Source: CAZQWJ01 sp964597265
GTDB taxonomy: Bacteria > Patescibacteriota > 4484-211 > JAGQKX01
Reading direction: 5' to 3'
DNA: 36,572 nt
Assembly: GCA_964597265.1 (NCBI GenBank)
Contig: CAZQWJ010000009.1
Span: forward strand, 1 to 36,572
The stretch's first letter is position 1, and each line of letters begins with the position of its first letter. Below, in pieces: positions 1 through 7,236 of this stretch. Position numbers and translations under genes: made by a program. Below the pieces are notes generated by a model that did not search any database, was not told the origin of the DNA, and saw nothing but the letters and a program-made list of their open reading frames with translations.

Positions 1-104
1 TGTGGGGGCTAAAATTTTTATGAGCAAGATCGAAATGACGACAATACAATGTCATGCATCGTCATCTCGAGCCTACCCCACCTGTCACCCCGACCCACCA
101 ACCT

Positions 105-455
105 GTCATCTCGAGCCTGTCGAGAGATCCCGATGTCCTGATAAGATTCCTCGACTACGCTCAGAATGACAGGCAGAATCGGTATCTCGACCCACCAACC
201 TGTCATCTCGACCGAAGTGGAGAGATCTCTACGTCATCCGAATGAGATTCCTCCATAAAGTCGGAATGACACTGACCTTCGAATGTATTCGTCATCTCGA
301 GCCTGTCGAGAGATCCCGATGTTCTGATAAGATTCCTCGACTACGCTCGGAATGACGAGGCAGAATCGGTATCTCGAACCCACCAACCTGTCATCTCGAC
401 CGAAGTGGAGAGATCTCTACGTCATCCGAATGAGATTTCCTGTCTGCGCAGGCAG
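105..455. repeat. Tandem palindromic intergenic repeat, two copies
   Basis: Two near-identical units with a 186-base period begin at 105 and 291. Each opens with GTCATCTCGAGCCTGTCGAG and contains a second palindromic sub-unit (about 210-275) running from GTCATCTCGACC to GGAATGAC. The ends of each sub-unit are inverted copies of each other, so each can fold into an imperfect hairpin. The second copy breaks off near 455. Short ORFs across this stretch on both strands are repeat translations, not genes. Repeats beginning GTCAT and ending ATGAC are common between genes in Patescibacteria and some other bacteria. No transposase is nearby. Confidence 0.85.
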
Positions 456-494
456 GCTTCGCTCGAAATGACGAAAAACGAAAAAGATTGAGAA

Positions 495-520
495 GGCACG
501 GAGATGTGAATCTCCGTGCC
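495..520 (-). terminator. Rho-independent terminator of the 527-1027 gene
   Basis: A perfect 11-bp stem pairs GGCACGGAGAT (495-505) with ATCTCCGTGCC (510-520) around a 4-base loop. On the minus strand it is followed by a U-rich tail (TTCTCAATCTTTTT). It lies 6 bases after the stop codon of the minus-strand gene, the expected position. Confidence 0.85.
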
Positions 521-526
521 CCCTGA

Positions 527-1027
527 TTAAGGCCGGGGAGGAGGGGTGGGCGTCGCCTCCTGCAGCATCTCAAGCTGCTGGCGGGCGCGCCACGCCTCAA
601 TGGCGTACCGAAGTACTGCCTCATCCCCTTCCAGGGACTCAGCAGGTACCTCACCCGCAATCACCGCGGCCGCCCGGGCAAGCACCTCAGCTCGCCCATC
701 AGCACGGCCTTGGTGATAGGCCGTGGTGGCCTGTTCCGCAGCCTGGGCACGGCCGGCAGCCTCACCCTCCTCAAATTTCTCCCGGGCCATATCCTGGACG
801 AGGCGGATAACCTCCTCATCCTGGCAGGCCTCGAGATCATCGAGGCAGGCGAGGACAGCCGCTTCACCTTGGGCCAGAAGACGGCTGTGCTCCGCTTCTG
901 ACCTGAACGTGGCGTTGAAACCAGCCACTAGCAGATATCCCCCTGCTCCGACGAGCAGGAGGATAACGATCCCCCAAAAAATCCGACTTTTCCAGCTCCT
1001 CCGACGAGGAGCGATCGGTCCTGCCAT
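527..1027 (-). CDS. Small membrane-anchored protein, GC-rich, unknown function
   Basis: A 166-residue protein I do not recognise. It has a short basic N-terminus, one transmembrane helix at about residues 16-37, then an alanine/glutamate-rich helical domain probably outside the membrane, ending in a Pro/Thr tail. Two cysteines (ACLDDLEAC) follow the helix. The ATG at 1027 is preceded by AAGGAGG at ideal spacing, which fixes the start. Base composition and codon use are clearly GC-richer than the secA or tgt region. The gene is bracketed by copies of the same intergenic repeat (105-455 and 1196-1300) and has its own strong terminator. Only the 2374-3609 lipoprotein gene in this window shares the GC-rich style. 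Recent acquisition or unusual selection are both possible. No function can be assigned. Confidence 0.7.
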   Translation of the reverse strand: MAGPIAPRRRSWKSRIFWGIVILLLVGAGGYLLVAGFNATFRSEAEHSRLLAQGEAAVLACLDDLEACQDEEVIRLVQDMAREKFEEGEAAGRAQAAEQATTAYHQGRADGRAEVLARAAAVIAGEVPAESLEGDEAVLRYAIEAWRARQQLEMLQEATPTPPPRP

Positions 1028-1037
1028 GAAAACCTCC

Positions 1038-1079
1038 TTGGCCTATGGCCAAAATAAACCTGCTCACAATGAGCAGGTT
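1038..1079 (-). promoter_or_regulatory. Two hairpins in the leader of the 527-1027 gene, one touching its ribosome site
   Basis: AACCTGCTCA (1057-1066) pairs with TGAGCAGGTT (1070-1079). On the minus strand this is followed by TTATTTT and looks like a terminator or attenuator. Just downstream, TTGGCC (1038-1043) pairs with GGCCAA (1047-1052), and on the minus strand that stem ends directly at the AAGGAGG ribosome site. The stems are visible in the sequence. A regulatory role is inference. Confidence 0.45.
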
Positions 1080-1179
1080 CCGGACAAAGAAACTACAAAA
1101 GAGAGAATGGAATATGGGGAGAAAACTTCTCACTGACGTTCGAAGAATATTGCCTCCCTTGTTTGAACGGATAACCATC

Positions 1180-1340
1180 ATTGTCATCTCGGCCCTGCCT
1201 AACCCGTCATCTCGACCGAAGTGGAGAGATCTCTACGTAATCCGAATGAGATTCCTCCATGAAGTCGGAATGACACTGACTTTCGAATGTAGTCGTCATT
1301 TCGACCGTGCCAGCCCGCCCACTGGCGGACTCAAGATGAC
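1180..1340. repeat. Further copy of the 105-455 repeat family
   Basis: Bases 1196-1300 closely match 205-290 (shared core GACCGAAGTGGAGAGATCTC through the GGAATGACACTGAC end), followed by another partial unit up to about 1340. With the 105-455 copies it brackets the 527-1027 gene. Between here and 1575 (about 235 bases) I see only AT-rich sequence with no gene. Confidence 0.75.
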
Positions 1341-1574
1341 AACACCCTACCCTTACTTGTTCTCTCTGTAATTACCTTGATCGAAACCTGCTCTCGGCAG
1401 TTTTGATAAGGTGCATAAGCCAACACGTTTATAGCACACGAGCGCGCAAAAATCAATACTATAAGTTATTACCTTAACACTCCTTAAATCTCACAAACCT
1501 CATTGTTCTAGGTCTAGATAACACAATATCGTATATTACTATCACTCAAAACAGCCATTATCTAAAGCAAACCC

Positions 1575-1602
1575 TTGACAAAACTATAGGTTGTAATATA
1601 AT
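1575..1602 (+). promoter_or_regulatory. Near-perfect sigma-70 promoter facing rightwards
   Basis: TTGACA (1575-1580) and TATAAT (1597-1602) are both exact consensus, with a 16-base spacer. Transcription would start near 1609. No coding gene follows for about 760 bases, so the immediate product is most likely an RNA. Confidence 0.75.
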
Positions 1603-1608
1603 GCAACT

Positions 1609-1741
1609 ACTTTTGTACATATAACAAAAATATTACGTCTTGTCAGAGAGACACTGTACTCACTCACACTATCGTGAGTTTTTCTATTCCGATCACTCAG
1701 GTTATAGCAAATATTACAGGCCTCTCGCAGGTCTTTTTTTT
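1609..1741 (+). ncRNA. Candidate small RNA ending at tandem terminators
   Basis: Downstream of the consensus promoter at 1575-1602, two terminator-like hairpins follow. ACTCAC/GTGAGT (1662-1667/1674-1679) is followed by TTTTTCT. GGCCT/AGGTC (1719-1723/1729-1733) is followed by eight T. No convincing ORF lies between. This predicts RNAs of about 75 and 130 nt. No match to RNase P, tmRNA, SRP or 6S RNA was recognised. Existence and ends are inferred from promoter and terminators only. Confidence 0.4.
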
Positions 1742-1754
1742 GTTAAGTAACATT

Positions 1755-1895
1755 GGGACTAGCCCTAAAGTAAAACACTTTTGGAGTGGTCCTAATACGG
1801 ATCAACCACTAACACCCCGACCTAAAGTCGGGATTAATTCGGGCACGAAAAAGACTGCGTCTTAGGACTTGTCTTTTTCGACCCTCACCTGCCCG
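1755..1895 (+). other. Cluster of RNA-like helices, non-coding
   Basis: Visible helices: GGAC/GTCC (1756-1759/1789-1792) enclosing CCTAAAGT/ACTTTTGG (1764-1771/1777-1784); CCCGAC/GTCGGG (1816-1821/1827-1832); CGGGCA/TGCCCG (1840-1845/1890-1895) enclosing CGAAAAAGAC/GTCTTTTTCG (1846-1855/1871-1880). They nest neatly as an RNA fold would. A short ORF in this stretch has no protein-like features. Confidence 0.4.
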
Positions 1896-1968
1896 CTCAC
1901 GCCTGAACGTAGCGATGGCAGGCGGGTTGAACATTAAAAAACAGTTCATTCAGTATAAATGTACCCTC

Positions 1969-2105
1969 TCTTGCAGGAACGAAATGGGAAGAATACGGAT
2001 AGGTCTGGTCATCCCAGCGGAAGCTGGGATCCAGTCTTAATACATTCTGGATTCCAAATTAAATTTGGAATGACAAAGTATTGTTCTCATCTTGTTCCTG
2101 CAAGA
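1969..2105. repeat. Palindromic intergenic element with 12-bp inverted ends
   Basis: TCTTGCAGGAAC (1969-1980) and GTTCCTGCAAGA (2094-2105) are perfect inverted copies. Between them lies an element of the GTCATCCCAGC type: ATCCCAGC/GCTGGGAT (2011-2018/2023-2030), then the perfect palindrome ATTCCAAATT-A-AATTTGGAAT (2051-2071). Elements of this kind are widespread dispersed repeats in bacteria. The flanking 12-bp inverted repeat makes it look like a small non-autonomous element or a long RNA arm. Confidence 0.6.
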
Positions 2106-2210
2106 AAGAGCGAAAGAATTTCAAAATTCTGAATATGGATCGCCGCCGGTAAAACCCGGATGGCACAAGTCCTTGATCCGAGGCACCTGAAATTCTAACG
2201 CTCACTCTTT
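2106..2210. other. Structured element with nested helices
   Basis: GAGCG-AA-AGAATTTCA (2108-2123) pairs with TGAAATTCT-AA-CGCTC (2188-2203) with a symmetric AA/AA internal loop. Inside it, GGATC/GATCC (2137-2141/2175-2179) encloses GCC/GGC (2142-2144/2162-2164) and CCGG/CCGG (2146-2149/2156-2159). It could be a leader or riboswitch-like RNA, or a miniature inverted-repeat element. I do not recognise a known RNA family. Confidence 0.45.
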
Positions 2211-2221
2211 TGTGGGAAATA

Positions 2222-2297
2222 GATAGTGGGTCGCCTTACCTACTATCGAAACGCGCACCCTTTTGCGGGGTAACCGCGCGGCTCCCGCAAGGGGTGC
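2222..2297 (+). promoter_or_regulatory. Two strong stem-loops upstream of the lipoprotein gene
   Basis: GATAGTGGGT/ACCTACTATC (2222-2231/2238-2247) is a 10-bp stem with one wobble pair. GCACCCTTTTGCGGG (2255-2269) pairs with CCCGCAAGGGGTGC (2284-2297), 14 pairs with one bulge. They lie 77-150 bases before the ATG at 2374, so they could sit in its mRNA leader. The second is not followed immediately by a T run, so it is not a standard terminator. Confidence 0.45.
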
Positions 2298-2373
2298 AAA
2301 AGGCATTTTTACCAACCTCGCCCTCCCCTGGAGGGCACCACCGGCCTGTGCGGTGGATAGATCTGGAGGAAAA

Positions 2374-3609
2374 ATGAACAAGCGGAGTTTCTTTTTCTTG
2401 GCCATCCTGGTGATGGCCCTGCTCTCCGCCTGCGTCCCTGCGGGCGGCGGTCTTGCAACGGCCTCGGACATAGGGAGCAATCCCTATCGCTCCGGAGCCC
2501 AGGCAAGTGTCAGCCTCGCCGATAACGGCGACGGCACGTTCGACCCCACCCTCGGGGATGTCTACGGCCGGCTGGTCGTAGACATCGACAAGAAAGGGGT
2601 ACCCTCGATAGAGGGGTATACCCCCGAACACGTCCCGGCGCTGCTGCGCCAGGTTACCGGACAGAGCCTGGATCTCGCGAACCTCGCGGTCCCGGCTGAA
2701 GCCATGGACGTGGTCAACACGTCCGGCCTGGAACACGCCCAGCTCAGCAAGAGGGGCGACACCGTCCACTTGTTCTTGGACGGCGTTGAGATCATCGAAA
2801 CCACGCCCGAGGGTGTGGAAAAGATGGTCACGCTCTTGCGGGCGACCGGGTCAATCCCCGAGAGCGCTGACAGCATCGTCACGATGCTGCTCAGCATGCT
2901 TTCGGGGAGTATGCTGGAGGAACTCGACCTGGCCGTGGTGACTGCCAACCACGACCAGACCGATCCTGGTGCCGCACCCTTCGCCTGGCCGGCCAGGGCC
3001 GAGCGGGACACCTTCGCCACGGATGGCAACAGTGCCATCGTGGTTGAGGCTCCCGTGGAGCCGGCTGCCGACGGCGAGGACGTCGTGACACTCGACGTCC
3101 GTGCTGGCGAAGGTCCGTGGCAGGTCGCAGCCCGTGCCCGTGATGAGCATGGGCTAGACTTCGACTGTGCTTTCGACGCGCTGCAGGGCCACCGGGCAGC
3201 CGGTGGTGCGTGGCGCGCCGGAACACAGATCGAGATCTCAAGCGATCTGTGTTCGGCCGGAGGCGTAGAGCAGGTTGCCGAGCCGACTGTTGAAGAAACA
3301 GTCAGTGCGGCTCCTGCCCCCGCCCCGGTCACACCGCCTGTGGCGGCGGACGAGGGTCCATGCGCCGGCCTCATTGCCATCCCCGGATGGCACGGGGTAT
3401 ATGGCGACGAGGCTCTGGTTCGGCTGGCCGAAAACCAGCCGATTGGAGAAATTGCCACCGGCAATCAGGCGGTCCGAGCGACCGTCTGTGTGCCGGATGG
3501 CGGGAAGACCTTCTGGGCCCACACTGGAGGGCCCAACTTCAACCTGGGGGACGGTCCTCAGGAAGAAGTATTCCCCGCCGGTCACCGGTGGGGCCTCGGT
3601 GGCAGCTGA
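2374..3609 (+). CDS. GC-rich lipoprotein, unknown function
   Basis: A 411-residue secreted lipoprotein. The reading frame is open from 2263, but ATG 2374 is chosen because GGAGG (2365-2369) precedes it and it begins a textbook lipoprotein signal: Lys/Arg, a hydrophobic core, then lipobox LSAC with Cys20. Lgt, needed to lipidate this Cys, is encoded at 21685. The mature part starts Gly/Ser-rich, then has an alpha/beta region (about 50-180), an Ala/Pro-rich linker (about 310-335) and a small C-terminal domain (about 340-411) with Cys and Trp residues resembling a bacterial SH3-like fold. That resemblance is a weak guess. GC content and codon choice differ strongly from most of the window and match only the 527-1027 gene. 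Possible surface adhesin or envelope protein; no family recognised. Confidence 0.8.
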   Translation: MNKRSFFFLAILVMALLSACVPAGGGLATASDIGSNPYRSGAQASVSLADNGDGTFDPTLGDVYGRLVVDIDKKGVPSIEGYTPEHVPALLRQVTGQSLDLANLAVPAEAMDVVNTSGLEHAQLSKRGDTVHLFLDGVEIIETTPEGVEKMVTLLRATGSIPESADSIVTMLLSMLSGSMLEELDLAVVTANHDQTDPGAAPFAWPARAERDTFATDGNSAIVVEAPVEPAADGEDVVTLDVRAGEGPWQVAARARDEHGLDFDCAFDALQGHRAAGGAWRAGTQIEISSDLCSAGGVEQVAEPTVEETVSAAPAPAPVTPPVAADEGPCAGLIAIPGWHGVYGDEALVRLAENQPIGEIATGNQAVRATVCVPDGGKTFWAHTGGPNFNLGDGPQEEVFPAGHRWGLGGS

Positions 3610-3657
3610 ACCAACCCCCCCCGAACGCTTTGGCAAGTAGGGGGATACAAAATTGAA

Positions 3658-3700
3658 GAGGGGTGCCTACGGGCATCCCTCTCCTTTCACTTTTTCTCAA
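3658..3700 (+). terminator. Terminator of the lipoprotein gene
   Basis: GAGGGGTGCC (3658-3667) pairs with GGCATCCCTC (3672-3681), 10 bp with one G-U pair and a TACG loop. A pyrimidine-rich tail including TTTTTCTC follows. It is 48 bases after the lipoprotein stop. Confidence 0.75.
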
Positions 3701-3749
3701 TCTTGGTTGAGAGAAGCTGAAAGGATATATAATTTTGTTCTCTCTGACG

Positions 3750-3781
3750 AAAAAGTCCCGCCTTAACCAGCGGGACTTTTT
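3750..3781. terminator. Bidirectional terminator
   Basis: AAAAAGTCCCGC (3750-3761) pairs perfectly with GCGGGACTTTTT (3770-3781) around an 8-base loop. Both strands carry a run of T after the stem, so it can stop transcription from the left and from the leftward genes ending at 3808. Confidence 0.85.
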
Positions 3782-3807
3782 CATATGTAACACCTTTTGC
3801 GCTGAAA

Positions 3808-4146
3808 TTACGAGTCTGAAGGCTCAGGCTGATTGCTCATCAGCTCCTTGATACCGACCTCTTGAACTTTTTCCAGATACTCATGCATAAGTTCGTCACT
3901 TAACTCATTCACATCTTTTCCCGTGGTATCTTTGACCTTCTCTGCCAGATACGCTTCTATTTGATCAGGATCATCCATTTGTTCGAGGGTATCAAAATCT
4001 TCATCCGTCAATATCTCATCAAACAGGTCATCCAGCTCTCTGGAAACATACTGCATGGTCGAGATATAGAAGTATGCTTTTTCGTCTTCAGAAAAGCCCA
4101 GTTCGTTCAATAATCCTTCTATTTTATTGCCAAGTTCAGTATTCAT
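3808..4146 (-). CDS. Small acidic protein, unknown (S1)
   Basis: A 112-residue, strongly acidic, all-helical-looking protein with no signal or membrane segment. I do not recognise it. ATG 4146 is preferred over an in-frame TTG at 4161; neither has a clear ribosome site. It lies 18 bases after the stop of the large gene 4165-5667 and is surely cotranscribed with it, ending at the 3750-3781 terminator. Its C-terminal helix (LSDELMHEYLEKV, near residues 80-95) matches the C-terminal region of the small acidic gene at 7237-7650 (LSNELLAQFLENI). The two small genes flanking this divergent cluster therefore look like relatives. Possibly one of the short DUF families restricted to Patescibacteria (DUF5663-like is a guess). 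Confidence 0.7.
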   Translation of the reverse strand: MNTELGNKIEGLLNELGFSEDEKAYFYISTMQYVSRELDDLFDEILTDEDFDTLEQMDDPDQIEAYLAEKVKDTTGKDVNELSDELMHEYLEKVQEVGIKELMSNQPEPSDS

Positions 4147-4164
4147 CTTGTAGGTATCCAACCG

Positions 4165-5667
4165 CTATGGTTGGGGTATTGTGATTTGCTGCCCGGGATA
4201 AATATTCCGCACTGCATCAAAAAATAATTTCCGTAACTCGCCCGGATCTGAAGGAGCGTTCGACACAAGATGCCTCTCAAACGCCTCAACTCCTGCCATA
4301 TTACCATGTTTAAAAATCTCATAATTCTCAAGAAAAACTCTCTGCATGTAGTCAGGATTGTACAATTGTGCGCCTGATACGCCATGGGCTTTGGCCAGTG
4401 TTTCCAATGTATCTCCTGATTGTATCAGTACCTCAGGACCTCCCAGGCTATGCAACCCCTCCAGCATGCTCTCCCCTCCACCTATCGTGGCAGACTCTAC
4501 ACCACTCGTAGGCAAGTCCACAACATCATATACTGTCTGTACCGCTTCTATTGGCCTTCCGAATGCATCCAATCCAAAATCAGAAGGCGGCGCGCCGAGG
4601 ATAGTAGAGCCTTTCCACTTAAGCCACGACTCTGACATCTGCCAAGGTTTGGATTCGACTACTGCTTCTAACAATTCCGGACGGAACACCCCTACCAAAC
4701 TCGCTGCCGTAGCTCCGGCTGTAAATCCTCTGATGAACCGCCGGGATTTTCTGTATTTCTCCAGACGCTTTTGATATTCTTCTGAAGTCTTAGACCCCCT
4801 CACCTTGCGACGAGCCCATTTTTCCCAAATAATATTGCTGGTAATTAATGTTGGTACCATCGCGAGCCTGACCGGTCTTCCAACAATCCCCAGCCCTACG
4901 CCCAGTGCATACCCCACTTTGCTTTTACCAAACGGGGTTATCGGGTCGTTGATACCGATGATGTTTTCACGAACTCGCCTAAGAAGGGACTTCTTGGGCT
5001 CTATTTCTGGATGTCGCCCTTTTTTCATCTCTTTTGCTAGCTGTTTTTGTCTTTTCTTCTCCCCTCTACGCATCTCATCAATTCTAAAGTGCGCCAATTC
5101 GACCGGATCCGGTTCCCTTCGCTGAGAGGTACGCAAATGCGCCACCCGCGCAACGCGATCATTGTCCAGCAGCTGCGCTATCTGGGCGAGATAGAGCACC
5201 TGGGCATCACGAGGCACCCGATCCACAAGAGAGCGAACAGCATGCAGTGTGGCCATGGCATCACCAAATTGTCTTGTAGCTGCAGCCCATTCCTTTGCGG
5301 CTTTGCGTGACCCATCTCGCCTTTCAATCACCTCAGAATTACTTGCTCCGACAGCTACTTTTGCCATTTCCCGTTGAGCCTCGGACAAGAGAGCGTTCAC
5401 CGCTGATGTATAGTCGCCACGCTCAATCGCAGAGGCAACCCCTCCAAGTGATTGTTCTTGCGCGCTCCCGGCACCCGGAGATGGCTCTTGCACTTGTGCC
5501 TTGGTCTGTACGAACAGCCTTACTTCATCGTCAGTAAACATGGGGAGATTGAGTTCGTGTTGGGATAATATATATTGATGTCGTTGTTGCTCTTCTGGGG
5601 TTGGTGGAGTGGGGGCAGGGGCCTGCTCCTGCCGAGGCGGCCTAGTAGTTTGAGGTCTAGGGTTCAT
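4165..5667 (-). CDS. Large membrane-associated protein with C-terminal LysM-like domain (L1)
   Basis: A 500-residue protein of unknown function. Order: Pro/Gln-rich disordered N-terminus (1-30); helical region (about 40-200); a very basic stretch rich in Lys/Arg (about 205-230); hydrophobic or amphipathic segments around 245-275 and 310-330; a Gly/Ser-rich linker; then a LysM-like segment opening with IQSGDTLETLAKAHGVS and closing with YPGQQITIP. LysM domains bind glycans such as peptidoglycan and are usually about 45 residues. Here an insertion of roughly 50 residues separates the two halves. ATG 5667 is chosen because an extended -10 box (TGGTATATT, 5683-5675) ends 7 bases upstream, predicting a leaderless mRNA. 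An in-frame TTG lies 6 bases earlier. Divergent from the large gene at 5757; followed by S1. A cell-envelope role is inferred. Confidence 0.75.
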   Translation of the reverse strand: MNPRPQTTRPPRQEQAPAPTPPTPEEQQRHQYILSQHELNLPMFTDDEVRLFVQTKAQVQEPSPGAGSAQEQSLGGVASAIERGDYTSAVNALLSEAQREMAKVAVGASNSEVIERRDGSRKAAKEWAAATRQFGDAMATLHAVRSLVDRVPRDAQVLYLAQIAQLLDNDRVARVAHLRTSQRREPDPVELAHFRIDEMRRGEKKRQKQLAKEMKKGRHPEIEPKKSLLRRVRENIIGINDPITPFGKSKVGYALGVGLGIVGRPVRLAMVPTLITSNIIWEKWARRKVRGSKTSEEYQKRLEKYRKSRRFIRGFTAGATAASLVGVFRPELLEAVVESKPWQMSESWLKWKGSTILGAPPSDFGLDAFGRPIEAVQTVYDVVDLPTSGVESATIGGGESMLEGLHSLGGPEVLIQSGDTLETLAKAHGVSGAQLYNPDYMQRVFLENYEIFKHGNMAGVEAFERHLVSNAPSDPGELRKLFFDAVRNIYPGQQITIPQP

Positions 5668-5674
5668 ACTCAAG

Positions 5675-5683
5675 AATATACCA
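5675..5683 (-). promoter_or_regulatory. Extended -10 box of the leftward large gene
   Basis: On the minus strand the sequence is TG-G-TATATT, followed by 7 bases and ATG 5667. The expected transcription start coincides with the start codon, so the mRNA is predicted leaderless. Confidence 0.55.
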
Positions 5684-5711
5684 CACTAGCGAAAGTGAGG
5701 TAATTTAGACA

Positions 5712-5753
5712 TTGACAAGAAATGCATATAGCTTGTAGCATTGATAGTATCAA
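5712..5753 (+). promoter_or_regulatory. Promoter and palindrome of the rightward large gene
   Basis: TTGATA-G-TATCAA (5741-5753) is a perfect 13-base palindrome. It contains an extended -10 box, TG-A-TAGTAT (5742-5750), ending 6 bases before ATG 5757. A TTGACA at 5712-5717 could pair with TAGCAT (5736-5741, 18-base spacer) as an alternative promoter. The palindrome over the -10 could be an operator. Confidence 0.5.
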
Positions 5754-5756
5754 CAT

Positions 5757-7223
5757 ATGTCTACTGCACATCTAGCAGAACAAGCCATTCGCAATCGGCC
5801 GGAGCATGCAAACCTTGAAAACGATACATACATGTACGGTGGGGAGGCTGTCGGCAGACCGGTTGAACCCCTTGATCTCAAAGAAGAATATCGAATTCGT
5901 GAACTCGTCACAACATTTGGCGCCCACGTAGAAAGAAAATTCCAGAATGACCCAGACTCTCTTACCAATGCCGAGGTGGTCCTTTTGGATCTGCGAAATA
6001 AGCCGCAAGAGCAAGCATACAGCCCACGTGAAATGGCTGGTCTTTACCTGTCACTTCGTTATATGTCTGGTCAGATAGAAGATCCAGAGTCGACTATTTC
6101 GCAAGAGCGCAAATATCATACCGACCCAGAACGCAAAGCCCAAGGCGAATCGATGTTAAAGGATATAGAAAATCTGCGTGAGAGTATGTTTTTCAAGCTG
6201 ACTGGATTGGATAAGGGCAGACCAGAACTAAAATTACCCACAAAGAAAGAACAAACAGGATTCATCAACACTCTAAAATTAATTGACGGAGCCTTACGAG
6301 AGGCTAGCGCGCGGGATCCTGACAAATGGTATCGCAGACTCGCTTGGGCTCGAAAGCTTACGAAACAGGGAGATAGTCTCATGAATAGATTCATTACATC
6401 TCGGGGCGGTGAGGAAACCAAGTCTGCCGAAACCTTAGACGCGGAACATGTACTCGCGACCTCGGAAGCTAAAGATAAGCGAAAAAGCTTTTTTGAATCG
6501 CATGAAGATTTTCTGACCCTAGAGCAGGATATACAAGCACATACCAAAGGCGCGTGGAAAAAGGTAATTAATGAACTGAAAGCAGACGGTCAACTTTCGA
6601 CTACTGAGGCTAACGACATTCTAAATGCTGATGATCCTGAAGCAGAATTACGAAGAAAAATTACGGGTAGAGGCAGTGGGAAAAAAAGGGAGGCCATCAT
6701 ACGCAAAGTAGGACGGGAGGCAATCGCTCCAGCCATGGAAAAACGATATACCAAAGAATTAGATGCATTGGCAGCTCAAGCGGCAGAACGAGAATTGCCC
6801 ATAGATCAGGTAGAATTTGAAGATAATCTAATTGAAATTGAAGAAGCGATACGAGCAAAACAAGTACAATTAGATGACGAGCAAAGCAAACGCAACCCTA
6901 ACAGGCAGGTCGTTACCAGGTTACAGAGAGAAATTAATGCGCTCGAGAAGAGAAGAAAAGCAGCAGAGGCTGCGCTTAACCTAGCCGATCCTACCATGGA
7001 GCAAAAACTAAGAGAACCTAAAAATCGCTCACTTCAAGCAATTTCTCGACTCATGCCCGGCATTCCGGAGGCTGATATCGAAGCAGAGCTGGCAAGCGCA
7101 TTGGATATTACCGGTCCGCCTGCAGGCAGAAAGGCAGGCATTGAGCGTGCCCTAAAGAACAAAAACTCAATCAGTATATGGGCATTAATAGTACAAATGC
7201 TTTTTGGTATGTCCAAGAAGTAA
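5757..7223 (+). CDS. Large unknown, charged helical protein with hydrophobic tail (L2)
   Basis: A 488-residue protein, mostly helical and highly charged, with no recognised domain. A long coiled-coil-like stretch lies at about 335-405 (Glu/Lys/Arg-rich, ending LEKRRKAAEAAL). The last 20 residues are hydrophobic (SIWALIVQMLFGM) with a Lys-Lys end, suggesting a tail anchor or amphipathic membrane contact. The 599-residue protein next to secA (12725-14524) ends with a similar hydrophobic tail. ATG 5757 has an extended -10 box 6 bases upstream and no Shine-Dalgarno, so the mRNA is probably leaderless. The gene is divergent from L1 (89-base gap) and followed after 13 bases by the small acidic gene S2. 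Confidence 0.75.
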   Translation: MSTAHLAEQAIRNRPEHANLENDTYMYGGEAVGRPVEPLDLKEEYRIRELVTTFGAHVERKFQNDPDSLTNAEVVLLDLRNKPQEQAYSPREMAGLYLSLRYMSGQIEDPESTISQERKYHTDPERKAQGESMLKDIENLRESMFFKLTGLDKGRPELKLPTKKEQTGFINTLKLIDGALREASARDPDKWYRRLAWARKLTKQGDSLMNRFITSRGGEETKSAETLDAEHVLATSEAKDKRKSFFESHEDFLTLEQDIQAHTKGAWKKVINELKADGQLSTTEANDILNADDPEAELRRKITGRGSGKKREAIIRKVGREAIAPAMEKRYTKELDALAAQAAERELPIDQVEFEDNLIEIEEAIRAKQVQLDDEQSKRNPNRQVVTRLQREINALEKRRKAAEAALNLADPTMEQKLREPKNRSLQAISRLMPGIPEADIEAELASALDITGPPAGRKAGIERALKNKNSISIWALIVQMLFGMSKK

Positions 7224-7236
7224 CACGTTTTCATAT

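Noticed and set aside
18..660. Short ORFs on both strands in the repeat region
   Set aside because: They are translations of palindromic repeats, appear on both strands at once and have no ribosome site or protein-like features.
105..1340. CRISPR array suggested by repeated GTCATCTCGA units
   Set aside because: Units are long (186 bases), imperfect and few, without short regular spacers or cas genes. They are palindromic dispersed repeats.
1674..1865. A 63-residue plus-strand ORF
   Set aside because: It spans both putative terminators and several helices, has no ribosome site and its product is not protein-like.
1609..2210. RNase P RNA, tmRNA, SRP RNA or 6S RNA
   Set aside because: None of the recognisable cores (GAGGAAAGTCC, a GGTTCGA acceptor end, the SRP GGAAG loop) was found. 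The structure remains unassigned.
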